This document shows, piece by piece, positions 36,273 to 48,810 of a DNA stretch of 49,174 nt. Position 1 is the stretch's first letter; each line of letters starts with the position of its first letter. The translations under genes were made by a program, and so were the position numbers. Source of the stretch: Albugo candida. Its lineage: Eukaryota; Oomycota; Peronosporomycetes; Albuginales; Albuginaceae. The notes beneath the pieces are model-generated. The model had not been told where the DNA came from and ran no database searches. It saw nothing but the letters and a program-made list of their open reading frames with translations. The stretch spans positions 1 through 49,174 of the forward strand of contig CAJNAR010000055.1 of assembly GCA_905220665.1 (NCBI GenBank), read 5' to 3'.

Positions 36273-38063
36273 CTATTTATAGTGCGTATAATTGATATTG
36301 GAGGAGAAAAGATTAAAAAGAATGCTAATACAGAGATAATTTGGTTCCTTTCGTTCATTTCTCATCCAACACTCGAGTTTCTCAGTTTGTCGTTTCTGAC
36401 TTCCGATAGTAATTCCTTCATAAAAGATGCCTTCCTTTACGTAAAATCTTAGCAGATACTTTTGCTGCGCGAATACTACTTTCCTACGATTTCTCGCCAA
36501 AAATGCTTCGTGGCAAAGCGGGTTGGTAAAAACTGGCAAATATAGCTCGATAGAGAATCCGTTTTGGTCAATGGATGAACTCTATGTTCATAACCTCTAT
36601 GTTCGTTTTTTGTACTGGTGTAATTTGTAGCAAAGATATTTCTCTCTCTCTTTTTCAAGGCCCATATCATGCAGATGGTATTTCAGATGGTATGACTCAG
36701 GCTCATGTTGGTTCGTGATGATCTTGTGGCATGCGTGCCTAGCGATATATCAAGGCTACGAAAGCGAGAAAGAACACATCGTTTATCGAGTTCAGGGAAC
36801 CCTTGAGATTGAATTGCAAATAATCGACAAGATCAACAAGCGCTGTGGAAAACAATTGACGAGACAATTCTATTTATAGTGCGTATAATTGATATTCGAG
36901 GAGAAAAGATCAAAAAGAATGCTAATATAGAGACAATTTGGTTCCTTTCGTTCATTTCTCATCCAGCACTCGAGTTTCTCAGTTTGTCGTTTCTGACTTC
37001 CGATAGTAATTCCTTCATAAAAGATGCCTTCCTTTACGTAAAATCTTAGCAGATACTTTTGCTGCGCGAATACTACTTTCCTACGATTTCTCGCCAAAAA
37101 TGCTTCGTGGCAAAGCGGGTTGGTAAAAACTGGCAAATATAGCTCGATAGAGAATCCGTTTTGGTCAATGGATGAACTCTATATTCATAACCTCTATGTT
37201 CGTTTTTTGTACTGGTGTAATTTGTAGCAAAGATATTTCTCTCTCTCTTTTTCAAGGCCCACAAGATGCAGATGGTATTTCAGATGGTATGACTCAGGCT
37301 CATGTTGGTTCGTGATGATCTTGTGGCATGCGTGCCTAGCGATATATCAAGGCTACGAAAGCGAGAAAGGACACATCGTTTATCGAGTTCACGGAACCCT
37401 TAAGATTGAATTGCAAATAATCGACAAGATCAACAAGCGCTGTGGAAAACAATTGACGAGACAATTCTATTTATAGTGCGTATAATTGATATTGCAGGAG
37501 AAAAGATTAAAAAGAATGCTAATACAGAGATAATTTGGTTCCTTTCGTTCATTTCTCATCCAACACTCGAGTTTCTCAGTTTGTCGTTTCTGACTTCTGA
37601 TAGTGATTCCTTCAAAAAAGATGCCTTCCTTTACGTAAAATCTTAGCAGATACTTTTGCTGCGCGAATACTACTTTCCTACGATTTCTCGCCAAAAATGC
37701 TCCGTGGGAAACCGGATTGGTAAAAACTGGCAAATATAGCTCGATAGAGAATCGGTTGTGGTCAATGCATTAACTTTATGTTCATTACCTCTATGTTCGT
37801 TTCTTGTACTGGTGTAATTTGTAGCAAAGGTTTTTCTCTCTCTCTTTTTCAAGGCCCACAAGATGCAGATGGTATTTCAGATGGTATGACTCAGGCTCAT
37901 GTTGGTTCGTGATGATCTTGTGGCATGCGTGCCTAGCGATATATCAAGGCTACGAAAGCGAGAAAGGACACATCGTTTATCGAGTTCACGGAACCCTTAA
38001 GATTGAATTGCAAATAATCGACAAGATCAACAAGCGCTGTGGAAAACAATTGACGAGACAATT
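36273..38063 (+). repeat. Copies #61-#63
   Basis: #61 and #62 are adjacent type b + h2 copies with CCGATAGTAAT. #61 has AGAGATAATTT, CCATATCATG and K2. #62 has ATATTCATAACC within h2. #63 shares AGAGATAATTT but is GCAGG with AAAAAA, a type c box and GTTTCTTG. AGAGATAATTT otherwise occurs only in #78 and #79. Confidence 0.88.
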
Positions 38064-39854
38064 CTATTTATAGTGCGTATAATTGATATTCGAGGAGAAA
38101 AGATTAAAAAGAATGCTAATACAGAGACAATTTGGTTCCTTTCGTTCATTTCTCATCCAACACTCGAGTTTCTCAGTTTGTCGTTTCTGACTTCTGATAG
38201 TGATTCCTTCATAAAAGATGCCTTCCTTTACGTAAAATCTTAGCAGATACTTTTGCTGCGCGAATACTACTTTCCTACGATTTCTCGCCAAAAATGCTCC
38301 GTGGCAAAGCGGATTGGTAAAAACTGGCAAATATAGCTCGATAGAGAATCGGTTGTGGTCAATGCATTAACTTTATGTTCATTACCTCTATGTTCGTTTT
38401 TTGTACTGGTGTAATTTGTAGCAAAGATATTTCTCTCTCTCTTTTTCAAGGCCCACATCATGCAGATGGTATTTCAGATGGTATGACTCAGGCTCATGTT
38501 GGTTCGTGATGATCTTGTGGCATGCGTGCCTAGCGATATATCAAGGCTACGAAAGCGAGAAAGAACACATCGTTTATCGAGTTCACGGAACCCTTAAGAT
38601 TGAATTGCAAATAATCGACAAGATCAACAAGCGCTGTGGAAAACAATTGACGAGACAATTCTATTTATAGTGCGTATAATTGATATTCGAGGAGAAAAGA
38701 TCAAAAAGAATGCTAATATAGAGACAATTTGGTTCCTTTCGTTCATTTCTCATCCAGCACTCGAGTTTCTCAGTTTGTCGTTTCTGACTTCTGATAGTGA
38801 TTCCTTCATAAAAGATGCCTTCCTTTACGTAAAATCTTAGCAGATACTTTTGCTGCGCGAATACTACTTTCCTACGATTTCTCGCCAAAAATGCTCCGTG
38901 GGAAACCGGATTGGTAAAAACTGGCAAATATAGCTCGATAGAGAATCGGTTGTGGTCAATGCATTAACTTTATGTTCATTACCTCTATGTTCGTTTTTTG
39001 TACTGGTGTAATTTGTAGCAAAGATATTTCTCTCTCTCTTTTTCAAGGCCCACATCATGCAGATGGTATTTCAGATGGTATGACTCAGGCTCATGTTGGT
39101 TCGTGATGATCTTGTGGCATGCGTGCCTAGCGATATATCAAGGCTACGAAAGCGAGAAAGAACACATCGTTTATCGAGTTCACGGAACCCTTAAGATTGA
39201 ATTGCAAATAATCGACAAGATCAACAAGCGCTGTGGAAAACAATTGACGAGACAATTCTATTTATAGTGCGTATAATTGATATTGGAGGAGAAAAGATTA
39301 AAAAGAATGCTAATATAGAGACAATTTGTTTCCTTTCGTTCATTTCTCATCCAACACTCGAGTTTCTCAGTTTGTCGTTTCTGACTTCTGATAGTGATTC
39401 CTTCATAAAAGATGCCTTCCTTTACGTAAAATCTTAGCAGATACTTTTGCTGCGCGAATACTACTTTCCTACGATTTCTCGCCAAAAATGCTCCGTGGCA
39501 AAGCGGATTGGTAAAAACTGGCAAATATAGCTCGATAGAGAATCGGTTGTGGTCAATGCATTAACTTTATGTTCATTACCTCTATGTTCGTTTTTTGTAC
39601 TGGTGTAATTTGTAGCAAAGATATTTCTCTCTCTCTTTTTCAAGGCCCACATCATGCAGATGGTATTTCAGATGGTATGACTCAGGCTCATGTTGGTTCG
39701 TGATGATCTTGTGGCATGCGTGCCTAGCGATATATCAAGGCTACGAAAGCGAGAAAGGACACATCGTTTATCGAGTTCACGGAACCCTTAAGATTGAATT
39801 GCAAATAATCGACAAGATCAACAAGCGCTGTGGAAAACAATTGACGAGACAATT
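38064..39854 (+). repeat. Copies #64-#66
   Basis: Uniform 597-bp copies, all ATAAA at p149, short p220 site and CACATCATG. #64 pairs CGAGG with GATTAAAA, an unusual combination. #65 is CGAGG with a type c box. #66 carries the TTTGTTTCC marker but a type a box, where older members of that lineage (#29, #32, #36, #49, #52) have type d. Confidence 0.87.
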
Positions 39855-42243
39855 CTATTTATAGTGCGTATAATTGATATTGGAGGAGAAAAGATTAAAA
39901 AGAATGCTAATACAGAGACAATTTGGTTCCTTTCGTTCATTTCTCATCCAACACTCGAGTTTCTCAGTTTGTCGTTTCTGACTTCCGATAGTAATTCCTT
40001 CATAAAAGATGCCTTCCTTTACGTAAAATCTTAGCAGATACTTTTGCTGCGCGAATACTACTTTCCTACGATTTCTCGCCAAAAATGCTCCGTGGCAAAG
40101 CGGATTGGTAAAAACTGGCAAATATAGCTCGATAGAGAATCGGTTGTGGTCAATGCATTAACTTTATGTTCATTACCTCTATGTTCGTTTCTTGTACTGG
40201 TGTAATTTGTAGCAAAGGTTTTTCTCTCTCTCTTTTTCAAGGCCCACAAGATGCAGATGGTATTTCAGATGGTATGACTCAGGCTCATGTTGGTTCGTGA
40301 TGATCTTGTGGCATGCGTGCCTAGCGATATATCAAGGCTACGAAAGCGAGAAAGGACACATCGTTTATCGAGTTCACGGAACCCTTAAGATTGAATTGCA
40401 AATAATCGACAAGATCAACAAGCGCTGTGGAAAACAATTGACGAGACAATTCTATTTATAGTGCGTATAATTGATATTGGAGGAGAAAAGATTAAAAAGA
40501 ATGCTAATACAGAGACAATTTGGTTCCTTTCGTTCATTTCTCATCCAACACTCGAGTTTCTCAGTTTGTCGTTTCTGACTTCTGATAGTGATTCCTTCAA
40601 AAAAGATGCCTTCCTTTACGTAAAATCTTAGCAGATACTTTTGCTGCGCGAATACTACTTTCCTACGATTTCTCGCCAAAAATGCTCCGTGGCAACGCGG
40701 ATTGGTAAAAACTGGCAAATATAGCTCGATAGAGAATCGGTTGTGGTCAATGCATTAACTTTATGTTCATTACCTCTATGTTCGTTTTTTGTACTGGTGT
40801 AATTTGTAGCAAAGATATTTCTCTCTCTCTTTTTCAAGGCCCACATTATGCAGATGGTATTTCAGATGGTATGACTCAGGCTCATGTTGGTTCGTGATGA
40901 TCTTGTGGCATGCGTGCCTAGCGATATATCAAGGCTACGAAAGCGAGAAAGGACACATCGTTTATCGAGTTCACGGAACCCTTAAGATTGAATTGCAAAT
41001 AATCGACAAGATCAACAAGCGCTGTGGAAAACAATTGACGAGACAATTCTATTTATAGTGCGTATAATTGATATTGGAGGAGAAAAGATTAAAAAGAATG
41101 CTAATACAGAGACAATTTGGTTCCTTTCGTTCATTTCTCATCCAACACTCGAGTTTCTCAGTTTGTCGTTTCTGACTTCCGATAGTAATTCCTTCATAAA
41201 AGATGCCTTCCTTTACGTAAAATCTTAGCAGATACTTTTGCTGCGCGAATACTACTTTCCTACGATTTCTCGCCAAAAATGCTCCGTGGCAACGCGGATT
41301 GGTAAAAACTGGCAAATATAGCTCGATAGAGAATCGGTTGTGGTCAATGCATTAACTTTATGTTCATTACCTCTATGTTCGTTTCTTGTACTGGTGTAAT
41401 TTGTAGCAAAGGTTTTTCTCTCTCTCTTTTTCAAGGCCCACAAGATGCAGATGGTATTTCAGATGGTATGACTCAGGCTCATGTTGGTTCGTGATGATCT
41501 TGTGGCATGCGTGCCTAGCGATATATCAAGGCTACGAAAGCGAGAAAGGACACATCGTTTATCGAGTTCACGGAACCCTTAAGATTGAATTGCAAATAAT
41601 CGACAAGATCAACAAGCGCTGTGGAAAACAATTGACGAGACAATTCTATTTATAGTGCGTATAATTGATATTGGAGGAGAAAAGATTAAAAAGAATGCTA
41701 ATACAGAGACAATTTGGTTCCTTTCGTTCATTTCTCATCCAACACTCGAGTTTCTCAGTTTGTCGTTTCTGACTTCTGATAGTGATTCCTTCAAAAAAGA
41801 TGCCTTCCTTTACGTAAAATCTTAGCAGATACTTTTGCTGCGCGAATACTACTTTCCTACGATTTCTCGCCAAAAATGCTCCGTGGCAACGCGGATTGGT
41901 AAAAACTGGCAAATATAGCTCGATAGAGAATCGGTTGTGGTCAATGCATTAACTTTATGTTCATTACCTCTATGTTCGGTTTTTTGTACTGGTGTAATTT
42001 GTAGCAAAGATATTTCTCTCTCTCTTTTTCAAGGCCCACATTATGCAGATGGTATTTCAGATGGTATGACTCAGGCTCATGTTGGTTCGTGATGATCTTG
42101 TGGCATGCGTGCCTAGCGATATATCAAGGCTACGAAAGCGAGAAAGGACACATCGTTTATCGAGTTCACGGAACCCTTAAGATTGAATTGCAAATAATCG
42201 ACAAGATCAACAAGCGCTGTGGAAAACAATTGACGAGACAATT
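39855..42243 (+). repeat. Two-copy alternating unit, right occurrence (#67-#70)
   Basis: Same alternation as #53-#56: #67 and #69 have CCGATAGTAAT, GTTTCTTG and CACAAGATG; #68 and #70 have TGATAGTGAT, AAAAAA, type d box and CACATTATG. All four are GGAGG, AATACAG, K1. #67 differs from #53, and #69 from #55, at about one site each by eye. This is the most regular part of the window; spacings are 597, 597, 597, 598. Confidence 0.88.
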
Positions 42244-44036
42244 CTATTTATAGTGCGTATAATTGATATTGGAGGAGAAAAGATTAAAAAGAATGCTAAT
42301 ACAGAGACAATTTGGTTCCTTTCGTTCATTTCTCATCCAACACTCGAGTTTCTCAGTTTGTCGTTTCTGACTTCCGATAGTAATTCCTTCATAAAAGATG
42401 CCTTCCTTTACGTAAAATCTTAGCAGATACTTTTGCTGCGCGAATACTACTTTCCTACGATTTCTCGCCAAAAATGCTCCGTGGCAAAGCGGATTGGTAA
42501 AAACTGGCAAATATAGCTCAATAGAGAATCGGTTGTGGTCAATGCATTAACTTTATGTTCATTACCTCTATGTTCGGTTTTTTGTACTGGTGTAATTTGT
42601 AGCAAAGATATTTCTCTCTCTCTTTTTCAAGGCCCACATCATGCAGATGGTATTTCAGATGGTATGACTCAGGCTCATGTTGGTTCGTGATGATCTTGTG
42701 GCATGCGTGCCTAGCGATATATCAAGGCTACGAAAGCGAGAAAGGACACATCGTTTATCGAGTTCACGGAACCCTTAAGATTGAATTGCAAATAATCGAC
42801 AAGATCAACAAGCGCTGTGGAAAACAATTGACGAGACAATTCTATTTATAGTGCGTATAATTGATATTCGAGGAGAAAAGATCAAAAAGAATGCTAATAT
42901 AGAGACAATTTGGTTCCTTTCGTTCATTTCTCATCCAGCACTCGAGTTTCTCAGTTTGTCGTTTCTGACTTCTGATAGTGATTCCTTCAAAAAGATGCCT
43001 TCCTTTACGTAAAATCTTAGCAGATACTTTTGCTGCGCGAATACTACTTTCCTACGATTTTGTCGCCAAAAATGCTTCGTGGCAAAGCGGGTTGGTAAAA
43101 ACTGGCAAATATAGCTCAATAGAGAATCGGTTGTGGTCAATGCATTAACTTTATGTTCATTACCTCTATGTTCGGTTTTTTGTACTGGTGTAATTTGTAG
43201 CAAAGATATTTCTCTCTCTCTTTTTCAAGGCCCACATCATGCAGATGGTATTTCAGATGGTATGACTCAGGCTCATGTTGGTTCGTGATGATCTTGTGGC
43301 ATGCGTGCCTAGCGATATATCAAGGCTACGAAAGCGAGAAAGAACACATCGTTTATCGAGTTCAGGGAACCCTTGAGATTGAATTGCAAATAATCGACAA
43401 GATCAACAAGCGCTGTGGAAAACAATTGACGAGACAATTCTATTTATAGTGCGTATAATTGATATTCGAGGAGAAAAGATCAAAAAGAATGCTAATATAG
43501 AGACAATTTGGTTCCTTTCGTTCATTTCTCATCCAGCACTCGAGTTTCTCAGTTTGTCGTTTCTGACTTCTGATAGTGATTCCTTCAAAAAAGATGCCTT
43601 CCTTTACGTAAAATCTTAGCAGATACTTTTGCTGCGCGAATACTACTTTCCTACGATTTCTCGCCAAAAATGCTTCGTGGCAAAGCGGGTTGGTAAAAAC
43701 TGGCAAATATAGCTCGATAGAGAATCGGTTGTGGTCAATGCATTAACTTTATGTTCATTACCTCTATGTTCGTTTTTTGTACTGGTGTAATTTGTAGCAA
43801 AGATATTTCTCTCTCTCTTTTTCAAGGCCCACATCATGCAGATGGTATTTCAGATGGTATGACTCAGGCTCATGTTGGTTCGTGATGATCTTGTGGCATG
43901 CGTGCCTAGCGATATATCAAGGCTACGAAAGCGAGAAAGGACACATCGTTTATCGAGTTCACGGAACCCTTAAGATTGAATTGCAAATAATCGACAAGAT
44001 CAACAAGCGCTGTGGAAAACAATTGACGAGACAATT
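42244..44036 (+). repeat. Copies #71-#73, right partners of #57-#59
   Basis: #72 matches #58 (CGAGG, five A's at p149, long site with type b box, GCTCAA, +1 T-run, CACATCATG, K2) apart from AGAGACAATTT and TGTGGAAAAC. #71 matches #57 apart from the +1 T-run. #73 matches #59 less well: type b box but no h2, and CACATCATG. Offsets are 8,357 and 8,358 bp for the first two. Confidence 0.87.
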
Positions 44037-46425
44037 CTATTTATAGTGCGTATAATTGATATTGGAGGAGAAAAGATTAAAAAGAATGCTAATATAGAGA
44101 CAATTTGGTTCCTTTCGTTCATTTCTCATCCAACACTCGAGTTTCTCAGTTTGTCGTTTCTGACTTCCGATAGTAATTCCTTCATAAAAGATGCCTTCCT
44201 TTACGTAAAATCTTAGCAGATACTTTTGCTGCGCGAATACTACTTTCCTACGATTTTGTCGCCAAAAATGCTTCGTGGCAAAGCGGGTTGGTAAAAACTG
44301 GCAAATATAGCTCAATAGAGAATCGGTTGTGGTCAATGCATTAACTTTATGTTCATTACCTCTATGTTCGTTTTTTGTACTGGTGTAATTTGTAGCAAAG
44401 ATATTTCTCTCTCTCTTTTTCAAGGCCCACAAGATGCAGATGGTATTTCAGATGGTATGACTCAGGCTCATGTTGGTTCGTGATGATCTTGTGGCATGCG
44501 TGCCTAGCGATATATCAAGGCTACGAAAGCGAGAAAGGACACATCGTTTATCGAGTTCACGGAACCCTTAAGATTGAATTGCAAATAATCGACAAGATCA
44601 ACAAGCGCTGTGGAAAACAATTGACGAGACAATTCTATTTATAGTGCGTATAATTGATATTGGAGGAGAAAAGATTAAAAAGAATGCTAATATAGAGACA
44701 ATTTGGTTCCTTTCGTTCATTTCTCATCCAGCACTCGAGTTTCTCAGTTTGTCGTTTCTGACTTCCGATAGTAATTCCTTCATAAAAGATGCCTTCCTTT
44801 ACGTAAAATCTTAGCAGATACTTTTGCTGCGCGAATACTACTTTCCTACGATTTCTCGCCAAAAATGCTTCGTGGCAAAGCGGGTTGGTAAAAACTGGCA
44901 AATATAGCTCGATAGAGAATCCGTTTTGGTCAATGGATGAACTCTATGTTCATAACCTCTATGTTCGTTTTTTGTACTGGTGTAATTTGTAGCAAAGATA
45001 TTTCTCTCTCTCTTTTTCAAGGCCCACAAGATGCAGATGGTATTTCAGATGGTATGACTCAGGCTCATGTTGGTTCGTGATGATCTTGTGGCATGCGTGC
45101 CTAGCGATATATCAAGGCTACGAAAGCGAGAAAGGACACATCGTTTATCGAGTTCACGGAACCCTTAAGATTGAATTGCAAATAATCGACAAGATCAACA
45201 AGCGCTGTGGAAAACAATTGACGAGACAATTCTATTTATAGTGCGTATAATTGATATTCGAGGAGAAAAGATCAAAAAGAATGCTAATATAGAGACAATT
45301 TGGTTCCTTTCGTTCATTTCTCATCCAGCACTCGAGTTTCTCAGTTTGTCGTTTCTGACTTCTGATAGTGATTCCTTCAAAAAGATGCCTTCCTTTACGT
45401 AAAATCTTAGCAGATACTTTTGCTGCGCGAATACTACTTTCCTACGATTTCTCGCCAAAAATGCTCCGTGGCAAAGCGGATTGGTAAAAACTGGCAAATA
45501 TAGCTCAATAGAGAATCGGTTGTGGTCAATGCATTAACTTTATGTTCATTACCTCTATGTTCGGTTTTTTGTACTGGTGTAATTTGTAGCAAAGATATTT
45601 CTCTCTCTCTTTTTCAAGGCCCACATCATGCAGATGGTATTTCAGATGGTATGACTCAGGCTCATGTTGGTTCGTGATGATCTTGTGGCATGCGTGCCTA
45701 GCGATATATCAAGGCTACGAAAGCGAGAAAGAACACATCGTTTATCGAGTTCAGGGAACCCTTGAGATTGAATTGCAAATAATCGACAAGATCAACAAGC
45801 GCTGTGGAAAACAATTGACGAGACAATTCTATTTATAGTGCGTATAATTGATATTCGAGGAGAAAAGATCAAAAAGAATGCTAATATAGAGACAATTTGG
45901 TTCCTTTCGTTCATTTCTCATCCAGCACTCGAGTTTCTCAGTTTGTCGTTTCTGACTTCTGATAGTGATTCCTTCAAAAAAGATGCCTTCCTTTACGTAA
46001 AATCTTAGCAGATACTTTTGCTGCGCGAATACTACTTTCCTACGATTTCTCGCCAAAAATGCTCCGTGGGAAACCGGATTGGTAAAAACTGGCAAATATA
46101 GCTCGATAGAGAATCGGTTGTGGTCAATGCATTAACTTTATGTTCATTACCTCTATGTTCGTTTCTTGTACTGGTGTAATTTGTAGCAAAGGTTTTTCTC
46201 TCTCTCTTTTTCAAGGCCCACAAGATGCAGATGGTATTTCAGATGGTATGACTCAGGCTCATGTTGGTTCGTGATGATCTTGTGGCATGCGTGCCTAGCG
46301 ATATATCAAGGCTACGAAAGCGAGAAAGAACACATCGTTTATCGAGTTCAGGGAACCCTTGAGATTGAATTGCAAATAATCGACAAGATCAACAAGCGCT
46401 GTGGAAAACAATTGACGAGACAATT
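44037..46425 (+). repeat. Copies #74-#77
   Basis: #74: GGAGG, CCGATAGTAAT, long site with type b box, GCTCAA, CACAAGATG. #75: GGAGG, CCGATAGTAAT, type b + h2. #76: CGAGG, five A's, type a box, +1 T-run, K2. #77: CGAGG, AAAAAA, type c box, GTTTCTTG, K2. Alleles of both halves of the right-hand superperiod are shuffled here. Confidence 0.87.
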
Positions 46426-48218
46426 CTATTTATAGTGCGTATAATTGATATTGGAGGAGAAAAGATTAAAAAGAATGCTAATACAGAGATAATTTGGTTC
46501 CTTTCGTTCATTTCTCATCCAACACTCGAGTTTCTCAGTTTGTCGTTTCTGACTTCCGATAGTAATTCCTTCATAAAAGATGCCTTCCTTTACGTAAAAT
46601 CTTAGCAGATACTTTTGCTGCGCGAATACTACTTTCCTACGATTTCTCGCCAAAAATGCTTCGTGGCAAAGCGGGTTGGTAAAAACTGGCAAATATAGCT
46701 CGATAGAGAATCCGTTTTGGTCAATGGATTAACTCTATGTTCATAACCTCTATGTTCGTTTTTTGTACTGGTGTAATTTGTAGCAAAGATATTTCTCTCT
46801 CTCTTTTTCAAGGCCCACAAGATGCAGATGGTATTTCAGATGGTATGACTCAGGCTCATGTTGGTTCGTGATGATCTTGTGGCATGCGTGCCTAGCGATA
46901 TATCAAGGCTACGAAAGCGAGAAAGGACACATCGTTTATCGAGTTCACGGAACCCTTAAGATTGAATTGCAAATAATCGACAAGATCAACAAGCGCTGTG
47001 GAAAACAATTGACGAGACAATTCTATTTATAGTGCGTATAATTGATATTGCAGGAGAAAAGATTAAAAAGAATGCTAATACAGAGATAATTTGGTTCCTT
47101 TCGTTCATTTCTCATCCAACACTCGAGTTTCTCAGTTTGTCGTATCTGACTTCCGATAGTAATTCCTTCATAAAAGATGCCTTCCTTTACGTAAAATCTT
47201 AGCAGATACTTTTGCTGCGCGAATACTACTTTCCTACGATTTCTCGCCAAAAATGCTTCGTGGCAAAGCGGGTTGGTAAAAACTGGCAAATATAGCTCGA
47301 TAGAGAATCGGTTGTGGTCAATGCATTAACTTTATGTTCATTACCTCTATGTTCGGTTTTTTGTACTGGTGTAATTTGTAGCAAAGATATTTCTCTCTCT
47401 CTTTTTCAAGGCCCACATCATGCAGATGGTATTTCAGATGGTATGACTCAGGCTCATGTTGGTTCGTGATGATCTTGTGGCATGCGTGCCTAGCGATATA
47501 TCAAGGCTACGAAAGCGAGAAAGAACACATCGTTTATCGAGTTCAGGGAACCCTTGAGATTGAATTGCAAATAATCGACAAGATCAACAAGCGCTGTGGA
47601 AAACAATTGACGAGACAATTCTATTTATAGTGCGTATAATTGATATTCGAGGAGAAAAGATCAAAAAGAATGCTAATATAGAGACAATTTGGTTCCTTTC
47701 GTTCATTTCTCATCCAACACTCGAGTTTCTCAGTTTGTCGTTTCTGACTTCTGATAGTGATTCCTTCATAAAAGATGCCTTCCTTTACGTAAAATCTTAG
47801 CAGATACTTTTGCTGCGCGAATACTACTTTCCTACGATTTCTCGCCAAAAATGCTTCGTGGCAAAGCGGGTTGGTAAAAACTGGCAAATATAGCTCGATA
47901 GAGAATCGGTTGTGGTCAATGCATTAACTTTATGTTCATTACCTCTATGTTCGGTTTTTTGTACTGGTGTAATTTGTAGCAAAGATATTTCTCTCTCTCT
48001 TTTTCAAGGCCCACATCATGCAGATGGTATTTCAGATGGTATGACTCAGGCTCATGTTGGTTCGTGATGATCTTGTGGCATGCGTGCCTAGCGATATATC
48101 AAGGCTACGAAAGCGAGAAAGAACACATCGTTTATCGAGTTCAGGGAACCCTTGAGATTGAATTGCAAATAATCGACAAGATCAACAAGCGCTGTGGAAA
48201 ACAATTGACGAGACAATT
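46426..48218 (+). repeat. Copies #78-#80, type b rich
   Basis: All three have type b boxes. #78 has AGAGATAATTT, CCGATAGTAAT and an h2 block with GGATTAACTC (h2/h1 hybrid). #79 has GCAGG, AGAGATAATTT, GTCGTATCTG and K2. #80 is CGAGG with TGATAGTGAT and K2. #79 and #80 have the +1 T-run and CACATCATG. Confidence 0.87.
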
Positions 48219-48810
48219 CTATTTATAGTGCGTATAATTGATATTGGAGGAGAAAAGATCAAAAAGAATGCTAATATAGAGACAATTTGGTTCCTTTCGT
48301 TCATTTCTCATCCAGCACTCGAGTTTCTCAGTTTGTCGTTTCTGACTTCCGATAGTAATTCCTTCATAAAAGATGCCTTCCTTTACGTAAAATCTTAGCA
48401 GATACTTTTGCTGCGCGAATACTACTTTCCTACGATTTCTCGCCAAAAATGCTCCGTGGCAAAGCGGATTGGTAAAAACTGGCAAATATAGCTCAATAGA
48501 GAATCGGTTGTGGTCAATGCATTAACTTTATGTTCATTACCTCTATGTTCGGTTTTTTGTACTGGTGTAATTTGTAGCAAAGATATTTCTCTTTTTCAAG
48601 GCCCACATCATGCAGATGGTATTTCAGATGGTATGACTCAGGCTCATGTTGGTTCGTGATGATCTTGTGGCATGCGTGCCTAGCGATATATCAAGGCTAC
48701 GAAAGCGAGAAAGGACACATCGTTTATCGAGTTCACGGAACCCTTAAGATTGAATTGCAAATAATCGACAAGATCAACAAGCGCTGTGGAAAACAATTGA
48801 CGAGACAATT
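48219..48810 (+). repeat. Copy #81, independent 592-bp length variant
   Basis: The tract reads ATATTTCTCTTTTTCAAGG, six bases shorter than usual. The flanks are ordinary (TTTGTAGCAAAG, AAGGCCC) and the box is type a. So this contraction arose separately from the one in #22, #33 and #38, which carry extra substitutions around it. Confidence 0.9.
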
